Below, piece by piece: positions 42,142-55,235 of a stretch of 64,000 bases of DNA. Source of the DNA: Rhizophagus clarus (Eukaryota > Glomeromycota > Glomeromycetes > Glomerales > Glomeraceae); contig BLAL01000053.1 of the NCBI GenBank assembly GCA_015698045.1, positions 1,614,501 to 1,678,500 of the forward strand, given 5' to 3'. The notes beneath the pieces are model-generated. The model was given only the letters and a program-made list of their open reading frames with translations, was not told where the DNA came from and did not search any database. The translations under genes and the position numbers were made by a program. Each line of letters begins with the position of its first letter. Within the stretch, counting starts at the first letter, position 1.

Positions 42142-45100
42142 TCACTCCCAATCAGTGCTCTCGTAAGATATATTTTCGGTAAGATCTTTTTCCTCATAAT
42201 AATTTTCTTGTTCAATCTTTTTTTCATTAAAGATCTCAACATTCGACTTTATTGATCTCAAAGAAGCGATAGATAAATGTCTAGTAGAATCTCTAATTTT
42301 ATTACGTCGATGATGCCATCTTACTAGTGCATGATATGAACTTAAAATTAACTTATTTGCTATAACTAATCCACCAGATGCGAGTGCAAGAGATGGAATA
42401 AGATCATATGTTACAACACTATTATAATAAATTCCTTGAATAATTAATTGAGGTACGTCTTCGATTAAAATATTTATGACACTACCCCAAAGCATAAGTT
42501 TTCTTGATCTTTGAGTTAGCGGAGCTGAAAGTATTTTGAGACCGAATAATTCCGATGACAAAGTATTTAACACTCGTATGTCAATGGCTGAAAATAATGT
42601 AAACATTGATGATAGCGTCGGAAATTGAGAGAACCAAATAACGAATGATGGATGATTCGTTATTTCGAATATAAAAATATTAAGGCCAAATAAACAATTG
42701 ACTATAATAGGTACAACAAAGAATACCATACTGAAATAATAAATAAATAAATAAAAAATTAATAATCAATTAAATTAATTGATAAAATAATAAAAATAAC
42801 ATATAATGAAAATAAAAAAAAAAAAAATAATTTCTTACTTTGGTATCATTAACTTTGGGACATTTTTAACATTATTTAATGTGAATGCTAAATCCGCAGC
42901 AAAATCTATTATTACAAATGCGGTTTCAAATATTGCAGAATTTCTTCCTCCGGGATTCAATTGACGCGCAATAAAATATAATGTTGTTAATACTATTGAA
43001 CTTACTATAAATATTATGATCAGAGGAAAGAATTTTTCAAAATAATTTTCTATAAAATAATAAAATTAAAAATTTAATGAAACATCAATCACGTTAAAAA
43101 TATTTTGATGAACAAACACTTACGGGTCATAGTTAAAGGGGCGCTTTCATCAATTAAAGACGTATATTCACTATTTGAAAGTGCGGTAAAATCTTTTCTT
43201 TTGATCATAACACTTAAATTATCATATATTGTTCGTGAATTTGGTTCGGTTTTATCGTCTTCAGCTTCATTTATATTAATAGATAATAATATTTTTTGGG
43301 GAGAACTAGGATCATACTGCCATTTACCATTTGTTGTTAACCTCTCTTCATTTACGGGGATTATTTTAGAAAATTCTTGAATCATATTCTGAACAAATTC
43401 TGCTCGATTTGGTGCATGGAGAAATCTTAAACTCCCTTCTTCATTTAATCGAAATGATCCCGTAACTGGATCTGAATGTTGTTCTACTTCAAACGGTTCT
43501 AAATAAAGTAAAGAAATATAAATCTTACTATTCGATTGATGGAAAAATGAAAAAAAAAAACAATATAAATATATTACTTATTGAAAACTTCCAAATTTTC
43601 TCTTTAATTCCTATTAAAGGTTCATCTCTCGCTTGAGATATTACAAAATTATTTTCAACTACCACATAATAAACAGAATTTGGCTGATTGAATGTGCTTT
43701 TAAAAATTGGAATATGCACAGTGTAATTATCGGATCCAACATTACATAGTTTAGAATCTCCCGAGATCGTTTGTCGTAATAGACTCGGTTTAAATGGATC
43801 ATCATTTAGTTGATATATCGAAACATTCGCAGTAGATAACTTCACTGGCATATCATATTTGATCGTAATTTCTTCAATCGAGGAACCAACAACTTCATTG
43901 ATAGCTGGCTTTGTTGAATCAATTACAGGATTATCATATTCAGAACCTATAAAAAAAAAAAAAAATTTTTTTAAAAAAAAGCTTTTTTTTTTTAAAAAAA
44001 GAATTTTTAAAAACTTACCATGATTAATTATTCTTGGTAAAGGTTTTAATAAAATATCTATTTTATTACCAATTTGCTTCTTTACACCAAAAAAGGTATT
44101 ATTTCTTTTAAACATATTATAATGAACAAACCCTGGGCCGAAAGATATTTCTGATTGTGGCATATAACTTCCATCGTCATATAAGATATAACCATCCATT
44201 GCTTTTGCATAATAATTAGTTACAAGAAATCCTCCATAAAGTAAACTTGTCAAATCAAAGGACGAACTGTTTGTTGGTTTAGGGATTATATCTAATCGTT
44301 CAAAGGCCCCAGTTGACAAAAATCCCAATTGATAATAATTTACTTCGGTCCATGATTGATTCCTTTTTCTATCCGTAATCGTATTATTGAATGTCATAAT
44401 ACATATATATCCAGTAGCATTATAAGACGCAGTACATGGACTCATAAATTCTATATTATTTAATTTCTTTGTGCTTTGGTAAACAAGCGAGGGTATTGTA
44501 GGTGAATCTGTTCCCTCTCTTAAAAATGATACATAAACTCTCCAGTATTGAAGATTTGGATCATTTATTGCCGATGGATTCATTCTTTCATTATGTTTTA
44601 AAATAAACAGATAACCGAAACCTCCATCAATTAAAACAAAATTTGAACTATCTACTAAGGTGTAAGTTGTTAGAGATGGTACATAAAATGTGCCATTGCT
44701 AATTTCCGCAATTTCCCCCGTTATAATATCACTAAAATAAGATGAAAAAGTCAATCGACTGAACAATGAAAAAAAAAAAAAAACAAATGTTATTAAAATA
44801 CTTACGGAGCACTATGCCAATTCCATGTTGCTATTCCATTTTCATTTGGTTTTTCAATACGAATAAAACCTTTTTCTGGTACTATGCTACGGTCAAAATA
44901 TACACTAGCACTTCCTAAATAGATTGGTTCACTGAAAAAGAAAAAAAAATAAATTATTATTGACCATCATAAATGAGGATGTTGCATCATTTAAACCATT
45001 TTAACTTACCCTATAATCTCACTACTGTAATTAATTACCAACCCATATTTGTTTTCAATACCATTGTCTGATTTAATATAAGTTACCATTATATAATTAT

Positions 45101-45497
45101 AAGTTAAAGGTGTAAAATTCGTAATGGGGGTAAGGGGGCAAGCTTCTTCCGTAGGAAAAGTGTAATTAAGATCTATACGTCTGACTTGTCCTGTTTTCTC
45201 TATCAATCGTAGATGAAAATAAGGTAAAATGCATCCTTCATCTTCACTCTCAAAGGCCATCTGAATCATCAAAGTGCCATCTGAATTTGCTACAGTATTC
45301 AAAAATTTCAGCCCTTCATTAGGTTCTTCGTAAGTGTATAACATATCTTGGGAGGATGCATTTTGAGATGATTCATTTTGTAATAATATATCTCGAGATG
45401 ATATGCTTTGAGATGATACATATTGAGATGAGACGAGAAAACAACAGATGAACACCAAATGGGTAAAGGAGATCAACAACTTTACCATGATGAACAT
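42142..45497 (-). CDS. 956-residue secretory-pathway multi-pass membrane protein with Ig-like domain
   Basis: Seven exons on the minus strand: 45497-45010, 44931-44806, 44731-44019, 43946-43578, 43498-43124, 43049-42839 and 42730-42142; introns are 72-108 nt, all GT...AG and all phase-consistent. The acceptor of exon 3 is ambiguous (an alternative at ~44759 adds nine in-frame residues). The N-terminus (KLLISFTHLVFICCFLVSSQ) is a signal peptide followed by an S/Q-rich linker. About 700 residues of beta-rich, N-glycosylation-site-rich ectodomain follow; residues ~445-560 (SIEEITIKYDMPVKLSTANV) look like an SbsA/Big_5-type Ig-like domain. Exon 6 encodes a membrane segment (PLIIIFIVSSIVLTTLYFIA); exon 7 adds three to four more, including LIEDVPQLIIQGIYY, then a charged cytoplasmic tail. 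Likely a plasma-membrane surface protein of unknown ligand. Confidence 0.82.
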
Positions 45498-45551
45498 CAC
45501 AAAAAAAATTTAAAAAATGACAAAATTTTCAGTTAGGGAAATCATAAAACA

Positions 45552-45560
45552 TTTATATAT
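45552..45560 (-). promoter_or_regulatory. TATA box of the membrane-protein gene
   Basis: TATATAAAT on the minus strand, 55 bases upstream of the ATG at 45497, giving a plausible short leader. Confidence 0.5.
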
Positions 45561-48255
45561 GTTACTCATTATATCCATTATATAGTCTATATTTATTTGT
45601 TAATTATTAATAACTTTTTTTTTTCTTCATAACGTTTCAAAAAAAAAAAAAAAAAGGGAAAGAAATAATTATTTGTAATACAATTTCGAGCAGCTATTAT
45701 ATTAACTGATTTGTATTTAAAAAAGATCTACATTACTTTTATTCATATATGTAAAAAACGTGATCAATGTTGTGACAGACCCGTTTTAAATCCACAAATG
45801 TACAACGACACTCGGTCTTTGTTTTTTTTTTATTATTATTCGCAATTCATAAAGAATCTTTTACAGAAGCTTTTCAATTTGTACAATACATCGGTTTTTA
45901 AGCTATAAAAAGTATGTTATGGAAATTGAACTAGTTCATTAATAGTTAATCAGTAATTTTAAATGGTGTGTAAAAAGAAGGTTTCCTAGAAAGGCGATTG
46001 ACCGACTATCCTTGTAGATTATCCAGAATTCCAGTTTAATTTAATTTTAAACTTTGGATCTTGTCATACAAAAAAAAGGGTTTGAAATTTACATGCGTTT
46101 GGTGTCAATGAAGATAGAAAGCCCAATACCATGTATAAAGCAACTAGGCTCATTTTTCCTAATTAATGTAATAAATGATTAAAAGATGCCGATTTGCTCA
46201 TCAAACAGACCGTGTAACATTCTTGTCAAAGATCAGAAAACATGAATTACTTCTTTTTTTTAAAAATATAATTAGTTTTCGAAATAAATCAATATTTTTT
46301 ATAATTAATTTTTCTATAAATAATGTTCCAATAAATAAGCAATTATATTATTGTATCCTAAGAGAATTTATAATTAGTATTAGTATATAATTATACAATA
46401 TACTGTATATATATATATGCGGCATTGTCTCCCAATCTTTCATTTGAATCTTGGCATCGATGAAATTTTTTAATTATATGCTTTCTTATTCATAGTTCTA
46501 AAATTTGAATCTTGTAATCGATTTATCGGTAAAATTTTTAGCAATTTTAACAATTTCTAATTTCCGAATTTTAAAAAATTTCATAAAAATTATATCCCTT
46601 AAACGCCTTAAACGGTAGGTAATTGCGATCAAATTTGTTTGTATTACGGAAAATTCGCTTCTTATTTATTTTAGAATTTTTTTTCTCGAGAGTAGTTGAT
46701 CTGTTTACATATCGAAAAAAAAAAAAAAAAAAAAAAAATTCAAAATTTGCATTTCAAAAACATCCGCAATCTGCAATTTTGAAAATTTTTATAAACATTC
46801 ATCTTTGATAATCTTATTTACAATTTAATTGTAAAGTATAGATAGTATCTAAATAAAATTTGTAAATTTAATATATTTTTCCGAAGAAAATTCCCAATTC
46901 CATGCATTCCGAAATCAAGTAATTTTACTCCTGAGAATTACCTTTTTTGGGTTTTAAAGCTGTGGCTTGTATATTTATTTTACTCGGCTAAAAAATATAT
47001 GCACTCTATATTAAAATTAATAAACGACACGCCAAAATTTAACCTTTTAAAAGAATGAAACGCTCCCACACAACGATCATATATTTTCCGAAGAAAATTT
47101 CCAAAATTTTCGGAGTTCCATGAAATCCGAAAGTAAGTAATTAGATTTGCCCTTTTTGGATTTAAAGCTATGTGTTCGTATTTTTATTTATTTTATTAAA
47201 AAAAATATATATATACTAGTATGCACTTTATTAAAATTAATAAACGATTATAAAATAAATATTAATAAAAAGTTGAGACACGCCAAATAATAATTAGAGT
47301 AATACCGCATTAAGAATGAACGCCCCACAGACAAATAAAGAAATTTTGTTTATTTCCAAAAAAAATAGTTAAGTCACGCTATATACAAGCCACAGTTTAA
47401 TCTTTCGGGTAAGATGGATCGCATGGAATTCCGAAAATTTTGAAAAGTTTCTTAGGAAAAATAATCATTTTGTATATTGTAATAGATTTTTGATTTTAAA
47501 ATAAGGATTTTAATTAAACTTTTTGCGAAAAATTCGAAAAAATTATTCAATTTATTAGAATCTAAAGTTTTTATAATGAAAATTGAAAATTTAACGAAAA
47601 ATTTTTAAAATTAATAAATTTCCGGTAGATCAGTTTAGAAACGGTTTGCAGAATTATATGACATCAAATTTTCTTTGCAGGCAAATTAAACTGTTTAAGG
47701 GATGAAGGATTTGACGCATGTGCTTATTAAGTTAGCAGCAGTATTTGCTTTTGCCCTAATCCTTATCCTTATTTAATAATTTGTCATTTTTGCTTATTTG
47801 TTATTTGCCGCAGATAAACAAGTGGATTGATTGGCTAAGTGCCTCTGAATTTACCCAATATATAAGTCACGTGAATAATGTAACCTCGTAAATATATTTG
47901 TCACATAGTGCCCATGATGAGTCACTTATAAGATGAGTGTACTTTGTATCACTTTTGGCCAATCATTACCAACTTTCTATAAACTTGCAATCAAGAGTCG
48001 CTCTGAGTCGTGCAGATATTACAATCTACATTTTAACGTTTCAAATATTAAAAGACTTCTATTGCGTTAATCTTTAACCTTATCTTTTCTTGATTAGTTT
48101 CCCCATAGATCTTATTTTTACCTAACATATTTATATTGTGTGGTACCTGCGGTTAATTTAAATTATGCAATTCAAAAATGAGAAAACATCTGATGACATT
48201 ACGTAAATCATATGCTGTGTAATATTTTAATAGGATCCGTATATCCTGAAAATTG
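45561..48255. other. Spacer between divergent genes, with repeats
   Basis: Short frames at 45711, 46175 and 46623 are not supported. The stretch lies between the minus-strand membrane-protein promoter and the plus-strand secreted-peptide promoter. A two-copy repeat occupies 46876-47330. At 47868-47940 there are AAGTCACGTG and GATGAGTCACTTATAAG motifs resembling the ends of the 2485-bp DDE transposon. Confidence 0.45.
46876..47330. repeat. ~215-bp direct repeat, two copies, plus inverted fragment
   Basis: TTTTCCGAAGAAAATTYCCA, a TTTTTGGRTTTAAAGCTRTG block and TTAAAATTAATAAACGA, then ACACGCCAAA and AAGAATGAA recur in the same order from 46876 and from 47091. An inverted partial copy (CAAGCCACAGTTTAATC, GGAATTCCGAAAATTTTGAA) follows at 47380-47445. 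Confidence 0.75.
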
Positions 48256-48264
48256 TATATAAAG
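48256..48264 (+). promoter_or_regulatory. TATA box of secreted-peptide gene
   Basis: TATATAAAG, a consensus TATA box, about 200 bases before the ATG at 48459, with CT-rich sequence (TCATTCTCTATTTC) just downstream where transcription would start. Confidence 0.6.
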
Positions 48265-48458
48265 ACCATCATTCTCTATTTCAAGATTTCCTGCAACTTA
48301 CTATATCAACATCGAAAATAAAAATAGATTTACTCTCATTCTGCGGTGCAGAATTTTCCCTTCTCACCTACTTCCCTTTTATTTTTTTTTTTTCCTTCTC
48401 TACTAGAAATAAACATTAAATTATTTTTCTTTCAAAAAAATCTGGTTTTAAAAGTAAA

Positions 48459-48798
48459 ATGGCACGAATTTCTTGGGTTGTACTTTTAGTTCTTATTGTT
48501 TTACTTGTGAATTATATTTCCAATTCACCGGTTGAGTCCGCTACGAAACGTAGAACTTTAAATTCTCGTAGTGATGTATTACGGTAAGCAAAAAAAAAGT
48601 AATTTATTTTTTTTATTTTTTTTCTTTACGGGATATTGTAATAATCTTTTTAAAATTTTATTTAGTATGGTAGCTAGAAACACGCCAACCTCATTTCGTG
48701 GAATTAACCAATCTCAATTACTACGCAAGAGAACTAAAGTTAAGGGGAAACGATACCATAATCCATTTCCAAATTATCATAGAAGAAGTGTAAAGTGA
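48459..48798 (+). CDS. Small basic secreted protein, possible Kex2-processed peptide precursor
   Basis: Two exons, 48459-48583 and 48666-48798, with an 82-nt GTAAGC...TTTAG intron, give 85 residues. Residues 1-28 (MARISWVVLLVLIVLLVNYI then SNSPVESA) are a strong signal peptide; the rest is very basic and has no cysteines or transmembrane segment. Dibasic sites KRR (about residues 30-32), RKR (about 61-63) and KGKR (about 67-70) are suitable for Kex2-type cleavage, leaving peptides such as YHNPFPNYHR. A consensus TATA box lies 200 bases upstream. Such proteins in mycorrhizal fungi are candidate effectors or signalling peptides; that role is inference. No family recognised. Confidence 0.8.
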
Positions 48799-51059
48799 TT
48801 CGTTGAAAAACATTAAGACATTTAAAAATTATTATATATACTGTAAAAGAGAAAAAACTTTTTTTAATAATAATATGTATAATACGTGTTAATTTTCGTT
48901 TTGGCGAAATTATTTTCCTTTTTTTTTTTTTTTTTCCTCATCAATAATTATTTACTTATTCAAAATTGTAAAAGGTTCATTTTTTTCTTAATATAATGTA
49001 ATTTATCATATATCCAATAGCAAGAGAAATATTATAAAAATTCACAATGTTTTATTGTACTTATATTTTGCGTTCCATTTGATTGGATGAAAAATATTTT
49101 AGTCTTAAATAAAAATGCAAGAATGTTTTATGTTATAAAAATTCGAAGCTCCGGTAACAAATAATGGCAAGAATTTGTGCATATTATTTAAATTAAAATC
49201 AAAATCAAAAACAAACAAAAAAAGTAAAAAATTTTCACATATTTTTAGTAGTTTAACAACTTTATTTTTTTTTAAAATTAGATAAACAAGTATATTATTT
49301 AATTAAAAAATTATTACGTTAATTACGTTAGTGAAACAAAAATTTTCAACGTGCATAAACTAATATGTATTTTTGTCAATCCGTAGTTTATGGAAACTTC
49401 GAATTTCAAGTTTTTTTTTTCCATTCATAAATTATATATATAATAAATGAATAAATTTTTATTCTTATGAATTATAATAACCATATAAGGAGAATTTGCA
49501 CAACTTTTTTTTTAAAAAAATGGAAAGAAATTATTATATATAAAATGATTTGTAATATGCAAGAATAAAAACATTGTAGTGCCAAGTTTAATTACACGCA
49601 TAATCGAACCAACAAAAATTGTTTCCATTATCTTGGCTTCTTGTTATATATATATTTTTTTTGTATTATTGCATTATCAGATATTACGTTCAATAATATA
49701 CGCATTTAAAATAACTCCGCTCTTTTTGATTTTGACAATTCTTTTAGTAAGACAATTAGACATTTCAATGTTTGACTTCACGTGGGTACGATCCTTGTAT
49801 AATAACGACTGCGGTGACCCCATGAATTGTATAGAAATTTCTAAGTAGGGAAATTTTTCTGAATCTTTTAATTCAAAAGTCCATATTAAGTTATACACAC
49901 TAAGATTTGTTTGAGAACCTTCTTATGCCCTTAAATTTAATTGAACACATGTTTCTTGACAAATAGAAGAACACTTTTTTTTTTTTTTTTTATCGTGGCG
50001 ATGATACGTTTGATACGGACTTTATTCCGGATTCACAATGTTAATGATCTACAGATTGTTAACCAAATACACGCTATTTTTATGTGTCCCATATTTGGAC
50101 ATTCATTTAAAAAAGATGCTCAATGGTTGTAAATGAATTCTTTTTCCTTTTTCTTTATTTATAGGACAATGAAAGAAACTGAATAAAAGTGGGAGAAAAA
50201 GGATATGAAAGGGGTATTGAACGAGGAAACTTTAATAATCGTAAAATGAATTTTTAAATGTGATAGAGCAGGAGGAGATTATTTTTATAATATTTATTTA
50301 TTTTTCTCTATTTCACGTTTATGAATTACCAATAAAAAAATTTATATTCTATATTAATTTTATGAATGTTCATAAATTTTCTTTCCCTTCTTTTTTTTTT
50401 TGGTGATGAATCATCATGTTTGCATATGATAATTTTTCCAGAAATTTTTTTCACTGTAAATCTTAAATAATTATACTTCATGTTCGATCGCTCTTAAAAC
50501 GATGAAGTTATTAGTTATCAAGAAAAATTACGTTTTATAATTGCATGTTTATGCTTATCAATGATGAGAAAGGGGCAAATCCCATAGTCTATCCGAAAAT
50601 AAGTTTTTCTACGCAGGGATTTACTCTCAAAAATGGTTGACTCCAAGATGATTTTCTATACAAAATCGATCGTCTTTAATGTAATAAGCGAGTGCCCATA
50701 ACAATGCAAAACCAAGCCCATCTTCATTTACAAATTAAATGAATTATTTCTATTTTTGTAGTAGAAACGGAAAATATGAGGACTTAAACCAGGAAAAATA
50801 TAAGCTACTTCAATATCATAAGTAGATAGTGTAAGGTTTAGGTTTATTTAGATTTATTCGAATAAAAAAAACTCAATAAAGAAATGCATTTATATCTCTC
50901 TTTTTATATTTTAGGGACTGTATTTTTTTCTACCAATAGATGCCGTTATATGAATTTTGGATAATTATAGCATAACTACCCCAGTTACGTTTAAGGCTTA
51001 TGTTCTATGCTGAAACCTTAAAATTTCAAACGAGATCGCTAGGATTACCTTGATGATCT
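48799..51059. other. Spacer with no supported gene
   Basis: A GTG-starting frame at 49579-49848 is hydrophobic but has no ATG, no intron partner and no recognised motif. Long poly-T runs occur at 48919, 49975 and 50390. Nothing else is recognised. Confidence 0.5.
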
Positions 51060-51370
51060 ATCTCATTTTGAAATCGTAAAATGATATTAAATGATATCCT
51101 AATAATATCAAAATGGTATCAAAATGGTATCCTCATAATACCAAATGATATCATAACAATATCAAAATGATATCATAATAATATCAAGATGATATCATAA
51201 CAATATCGCTACGATATCATTGTTATAATATCATATAATATCATTATGATATTGATGTTTAAAATATTAAAACGATGATCCTAATGATCATGTCATTAAG
51301 ATTTTGATATTGTTAATATCATAATAGAAGTGATAACGTAACAATATCAAAATGATAATATTTAAATGAA
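51060..51370. repeat. Degenerate AAATGATATCATAACAATATC tandem tract
   Basis: Imperfect ~20-22-base units of AATGATATCATAACAATATC and AAATGGTATC. It resembles the subterminal motif of the 38178 MITE and the tract at 6.5-7.2 kb but has no clear ends. Confidence 0.7.
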
Positions 51371-54300
51371 ATTGTTTAAAATTATGGGGTTTTGTAAAGA
51401 CTTATTTCATTAGCAGTCCTAGGTTACGTTATTAGAAATAATAGGCGTTTCTTAGTTGATCCGCATACAAAATACAAATTAGCCGTTACTGTACATTTCG
51501 TCGAAATCGAACTGAAGGGTCGCGTTTAACTCTCTGACAATCATTTCAGTGACAAATGTTTCGCCGACAAACGTTTCGACGACAGGATCAACATATCACA
51601 ATAAAATTTCCGTTATTTGAACGGATATAAATAATTTGGATGATTATTCAAGATTATAGATAAAGGTATGCGAATTTGAATAGTCTGGTGGATGATCGTG
51701 TCTTCTTTAATGATAAAGTTTTAATAAATTACCTTTCGCAGTATTGTAGTAATTGATTTAGAATTCGGATATCCGGATAAACGGATATCGGATATCCGAA
51801 GTACAATTTTGGGTATAGTAATATAAAGTTAGTACAAGACAGCCAAAATTATTGTTGTTATATAATACTGTACATAAAAATAAATACAAAATATTAATTT
51901 ATATTTTCAGGCTAAATCTCAATATATATATATTTTTTTAATTGTTTCCTCCAATTAGTAATAAACTTATATTAAATATTTTTTTATAAAAAAATTATTA
52001 TATTTAGCAGTAATGAGTGAAAAAGTGAAAAAAAAAATGCTTTATAAAAAGAAAAGAAATTTTAATTTGTACCGGCGGCGGTGAAATAATTGTCGGTGAA
52101 ATGAACCAGACCCATACTTGGAAAAAGTGATAATATTCTTAAGTTATTTTAAAATAAAGTAGCTTAAAAAGAGTTCGAATTTTACACTTTTTGCCCATAT
52201 AGAACGTTGATTGCTACCATTTTCAATGAAACGTAGTGAAATGACTTCGGCAAAGATTCCTTCGGTGAAATACCCATTCGATGAAATGCCCATTAGTTGA
52301 AATACCCATCCAATGAAATGCCAATGTCAAATGGTACTTTGGGGATTTCAATTCGGCGAAAAATGGCTTCGGAGGACTTCGACGAAAAATCCGGATCCCC
52401 TTTTTAAAGTATAGTGTCCGTTTATTTTCAAATATCAGATTTAATTATAGAAGAATAAAACGTCAAGATTGTAGAATGTACAGTACATGACCTTCTTTAG
52501 TTAGATGAAAAATTCCCTAAATATTTGCTGTCGACAATGCCACGCCGAATTCACATATATATATACAGCATATTCGCGTTATAAGAGGAAAAAATTTTCA
52601 GTTTGCATAATAGAATTAAGCACATGTATGAATTAAATATCTTATTTTCGTATCTAAATGTGCCTTTACATGAATACTTTGGATTCTAATAAAAAATAAC
52701 ATTGTTTATGCATAGAAAATCGAATTGAGACCGAACCAAAGAAAAGCAATTAAATAAAATTGTTTGATTGATTTTACATTCGATAAAATTATAATCACGG
52801 ATGAAAAATAAAAGTTTCGAAAAATTTATTATAGGGAAAATTTTTTTTTATGTCTTTTAGCTAAAGTTGATTCATATATAAGATTAATAAGAAATGTAAC
52901 GATGCTTGCTTTTTTTAAAAAGTTATTCCATTTACAGCATAGTATCACTTTTATCATTCGTATTCTTTTGTTATACTTGTTGTATTTGTTCGTTCATTGG
53001 TCCTAAAATATTTTTATTAATATTGAAAACAAAATATCGTTCGTTACTTAGCATACGCATGTGTACTGTCATTTATCTTGGGTCACAATAATTTCAATTC
53101 CGTTAATTCCGCGATCGAAAAAAAATAAATAAATTAAAATGTCTTTTATTTATCAATTCATTATGCGGATAAAGTATTATCAAGAATGTTGTAATAAACA
53201 TATCTGGTGAATTGATTATTACAATAAGCATTATTCGAAAGTCATACGTAACAATATCATATCAAAAACCAATCATGAAATATTTACCGCACGTTTCAAA
53301 CAACGTGATACCTAAATGAGAGAAAGGTTTTTTAGAAGTAGAATTAGATCAAGCGAATTTAATTACAATATTAATGAAAGAACTAATTTTAGAAATTTTT
53401 TTAGAATAATAAACCATATTCATTTTTTTTTATAAAATGACATAATAGATAGTTCTCGAGTTTGAAATTCAATTTAGAGTATATAACGTCATAGCGTGAC
53501 ACGGAAGATTCAAAAAATGTTTAATAAGATTCATCATGTTTATTTTTAAATACATGGCAGTTTTTTTTGGATTTTATTCACTAAAAATACGTATTGTTAA
53601 TATCCAAACGTATATAAAATATTTCTATTTCTCGACTTTTTTGTTTTTCTTGATTATATTAATAGAACGATCAAATATTTATAAACGGATAATGCTACAT
53701 GTTTCAAGTATCGTATTATTCACTTTTTAGGTTATTACATAAATAGGGGTTAAACGTTTGAGTACATATTATCCAGAACCAGTAATTAGTACAAAAATGA
53801 TCCATAACTATTATAGTGATAACGGAGATTAAATGCTTAATGCATTTTTATTTCAAAAAAAGATTAGATAATAATATACAAACTTACGAAAAAACAATAT
53901 TTATTTGTTAACTTTTTTTTTTGAATAATAGGAAATACGTTTTTTTTTTAATGTTATTAATTATTAGCATTAAGCGTTAAATGATTTATACAAATTTGTA
54001 TTCACCGCAATAAATTTGTCCATTGTGGTCACATTTAACAATAATTGATATATGTGAATATATATAAATAAATATGGCGTAAATTTATAGGGGTAATTTA
54101 ATTAGAATATAAATGGATTGAGATTACCTTTTTGTCACCAAGGATCACATGACAGTTTTTCGAACCCTCGATCAGAATTCTTTGAATTCTTTGATAAAAA
54201 AAAAAAAAACGGTCTAAAAGGTTAATAATTAAAAGATGCTATTGAGATATAAAATGTCATTATATGAAGTTCATAAAAAAAAAAGAAAATAAGGTTATAT

Positions 54301-55235
54301 CATAAATAAAATAAAAAGTGAAAAGTAGAAGTTTTTCCGGATTTTTAATTCCTTTCTTCCACGTGACAAAATCAGATTCAAAACGTAAAGGGGAATTTTG
54401 TGCGCATAATCAGATCATCTAAAGATTTTTTGATTTTTTTTTTTTGCGTCATTTTGCAAGTGATCAACTAAATAAAAACTTAATTAGTGACATCCAATTT
54501 AAAATATCTGATTGTTTTAATTACAGGTTCACATTAGCTTTTAAAAATTTGGCAATTTTTTAGAGAGGAGATCAACATGATTGGATTTTCAGTGATTGTT
54601 GTCAATTATGTCATTATGTGATCCTGGAAACCGATCTACATCACAGCTATTAAATAAATGAATCTTTTTGATATAAAATTAATTAATTATCTCTGATGTT
54701 TCTATATTTGTTTTAACCGATATCAGAATTACCATTTAACGTAAATTTCATTATCCTTATTTGAGACATAATGGTGATAATGAACATAAATCTAAATAAT
54801 CATTTGATTATTTAATCACACAGCCTTAACAGCCTAATTTACAAATTTATGATATTCTTTTAATATTTTAAAAATATATAATATATAATATAAACACATG
54901 AAATATATAGCATTAATATATCTAAAAAATACATTATTCTGCGAACATTATTCGTTAGTAAATAAATTTCGGAGATTATTTAATTAATTTCGTATCTTCC
55001 AGTTAGATTACATGAGACTTTTTGGAAAAGTTGATTAACACGGGGCAAACGCAAATTAAATGTGTCAAGTTATTTGGAAAATTAATTATAGAAGCGATGT
55101 ATAATCGGTTTATCCATAGATCAAATATATATAGAGAGATTGTTTTCTAGGATTTCTTCTTCCAAAACATTGTTATCTTACGTACAAAAAACAAAAAAAA
55201 AAAAAAAATAACAAAAAGAAAATGTGTTTTAAATA
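51371..55235. other. Spacer with scattered repeats, no supported gene
   Basis: GGATATCCGGATAAACGGAT palindromic motifs at 51770-51805; a CGGTGAAATGCCCATTC-type minisatellite at 52070-52390; otherwise AT-rich with no credible coding frame. TATATATAGAG at 55127 is a possible promoter element of the following gene. Confidence 0.45.
52070..52390. repeat. ~17-bp minisatellite GAAATGCCCATTCGGT
   Basis: Units of TTCGGTGAAATACCCA, TTCGATGAAATGCCCA, TTAGTTGAAATACCCA and TCCAATGAAATGCC run consecutively at 52260-52325, with looser copies to both sides. Related CGGTGA motifs occur at 32.97-33.05 kb and TTTCGCCGACAAA at 51.56 kb. Confidence 0.8.

Noticed and set aside
43105..43380. Plus-strand 91-codon ORF
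   Set aside because: Antisense of exon 5 of the minus-strand membrane-protein gene.
45711..46808. Three short plus-strand ORFs
   Set aside because: Short, AT-driven composition, run into poly-K from A-tracts, no motif.
49579..49848. 89-codon hydrophobic ORF
   Set aside because: GTG start, no intron partner and an equally long antisense frame; likely chance.
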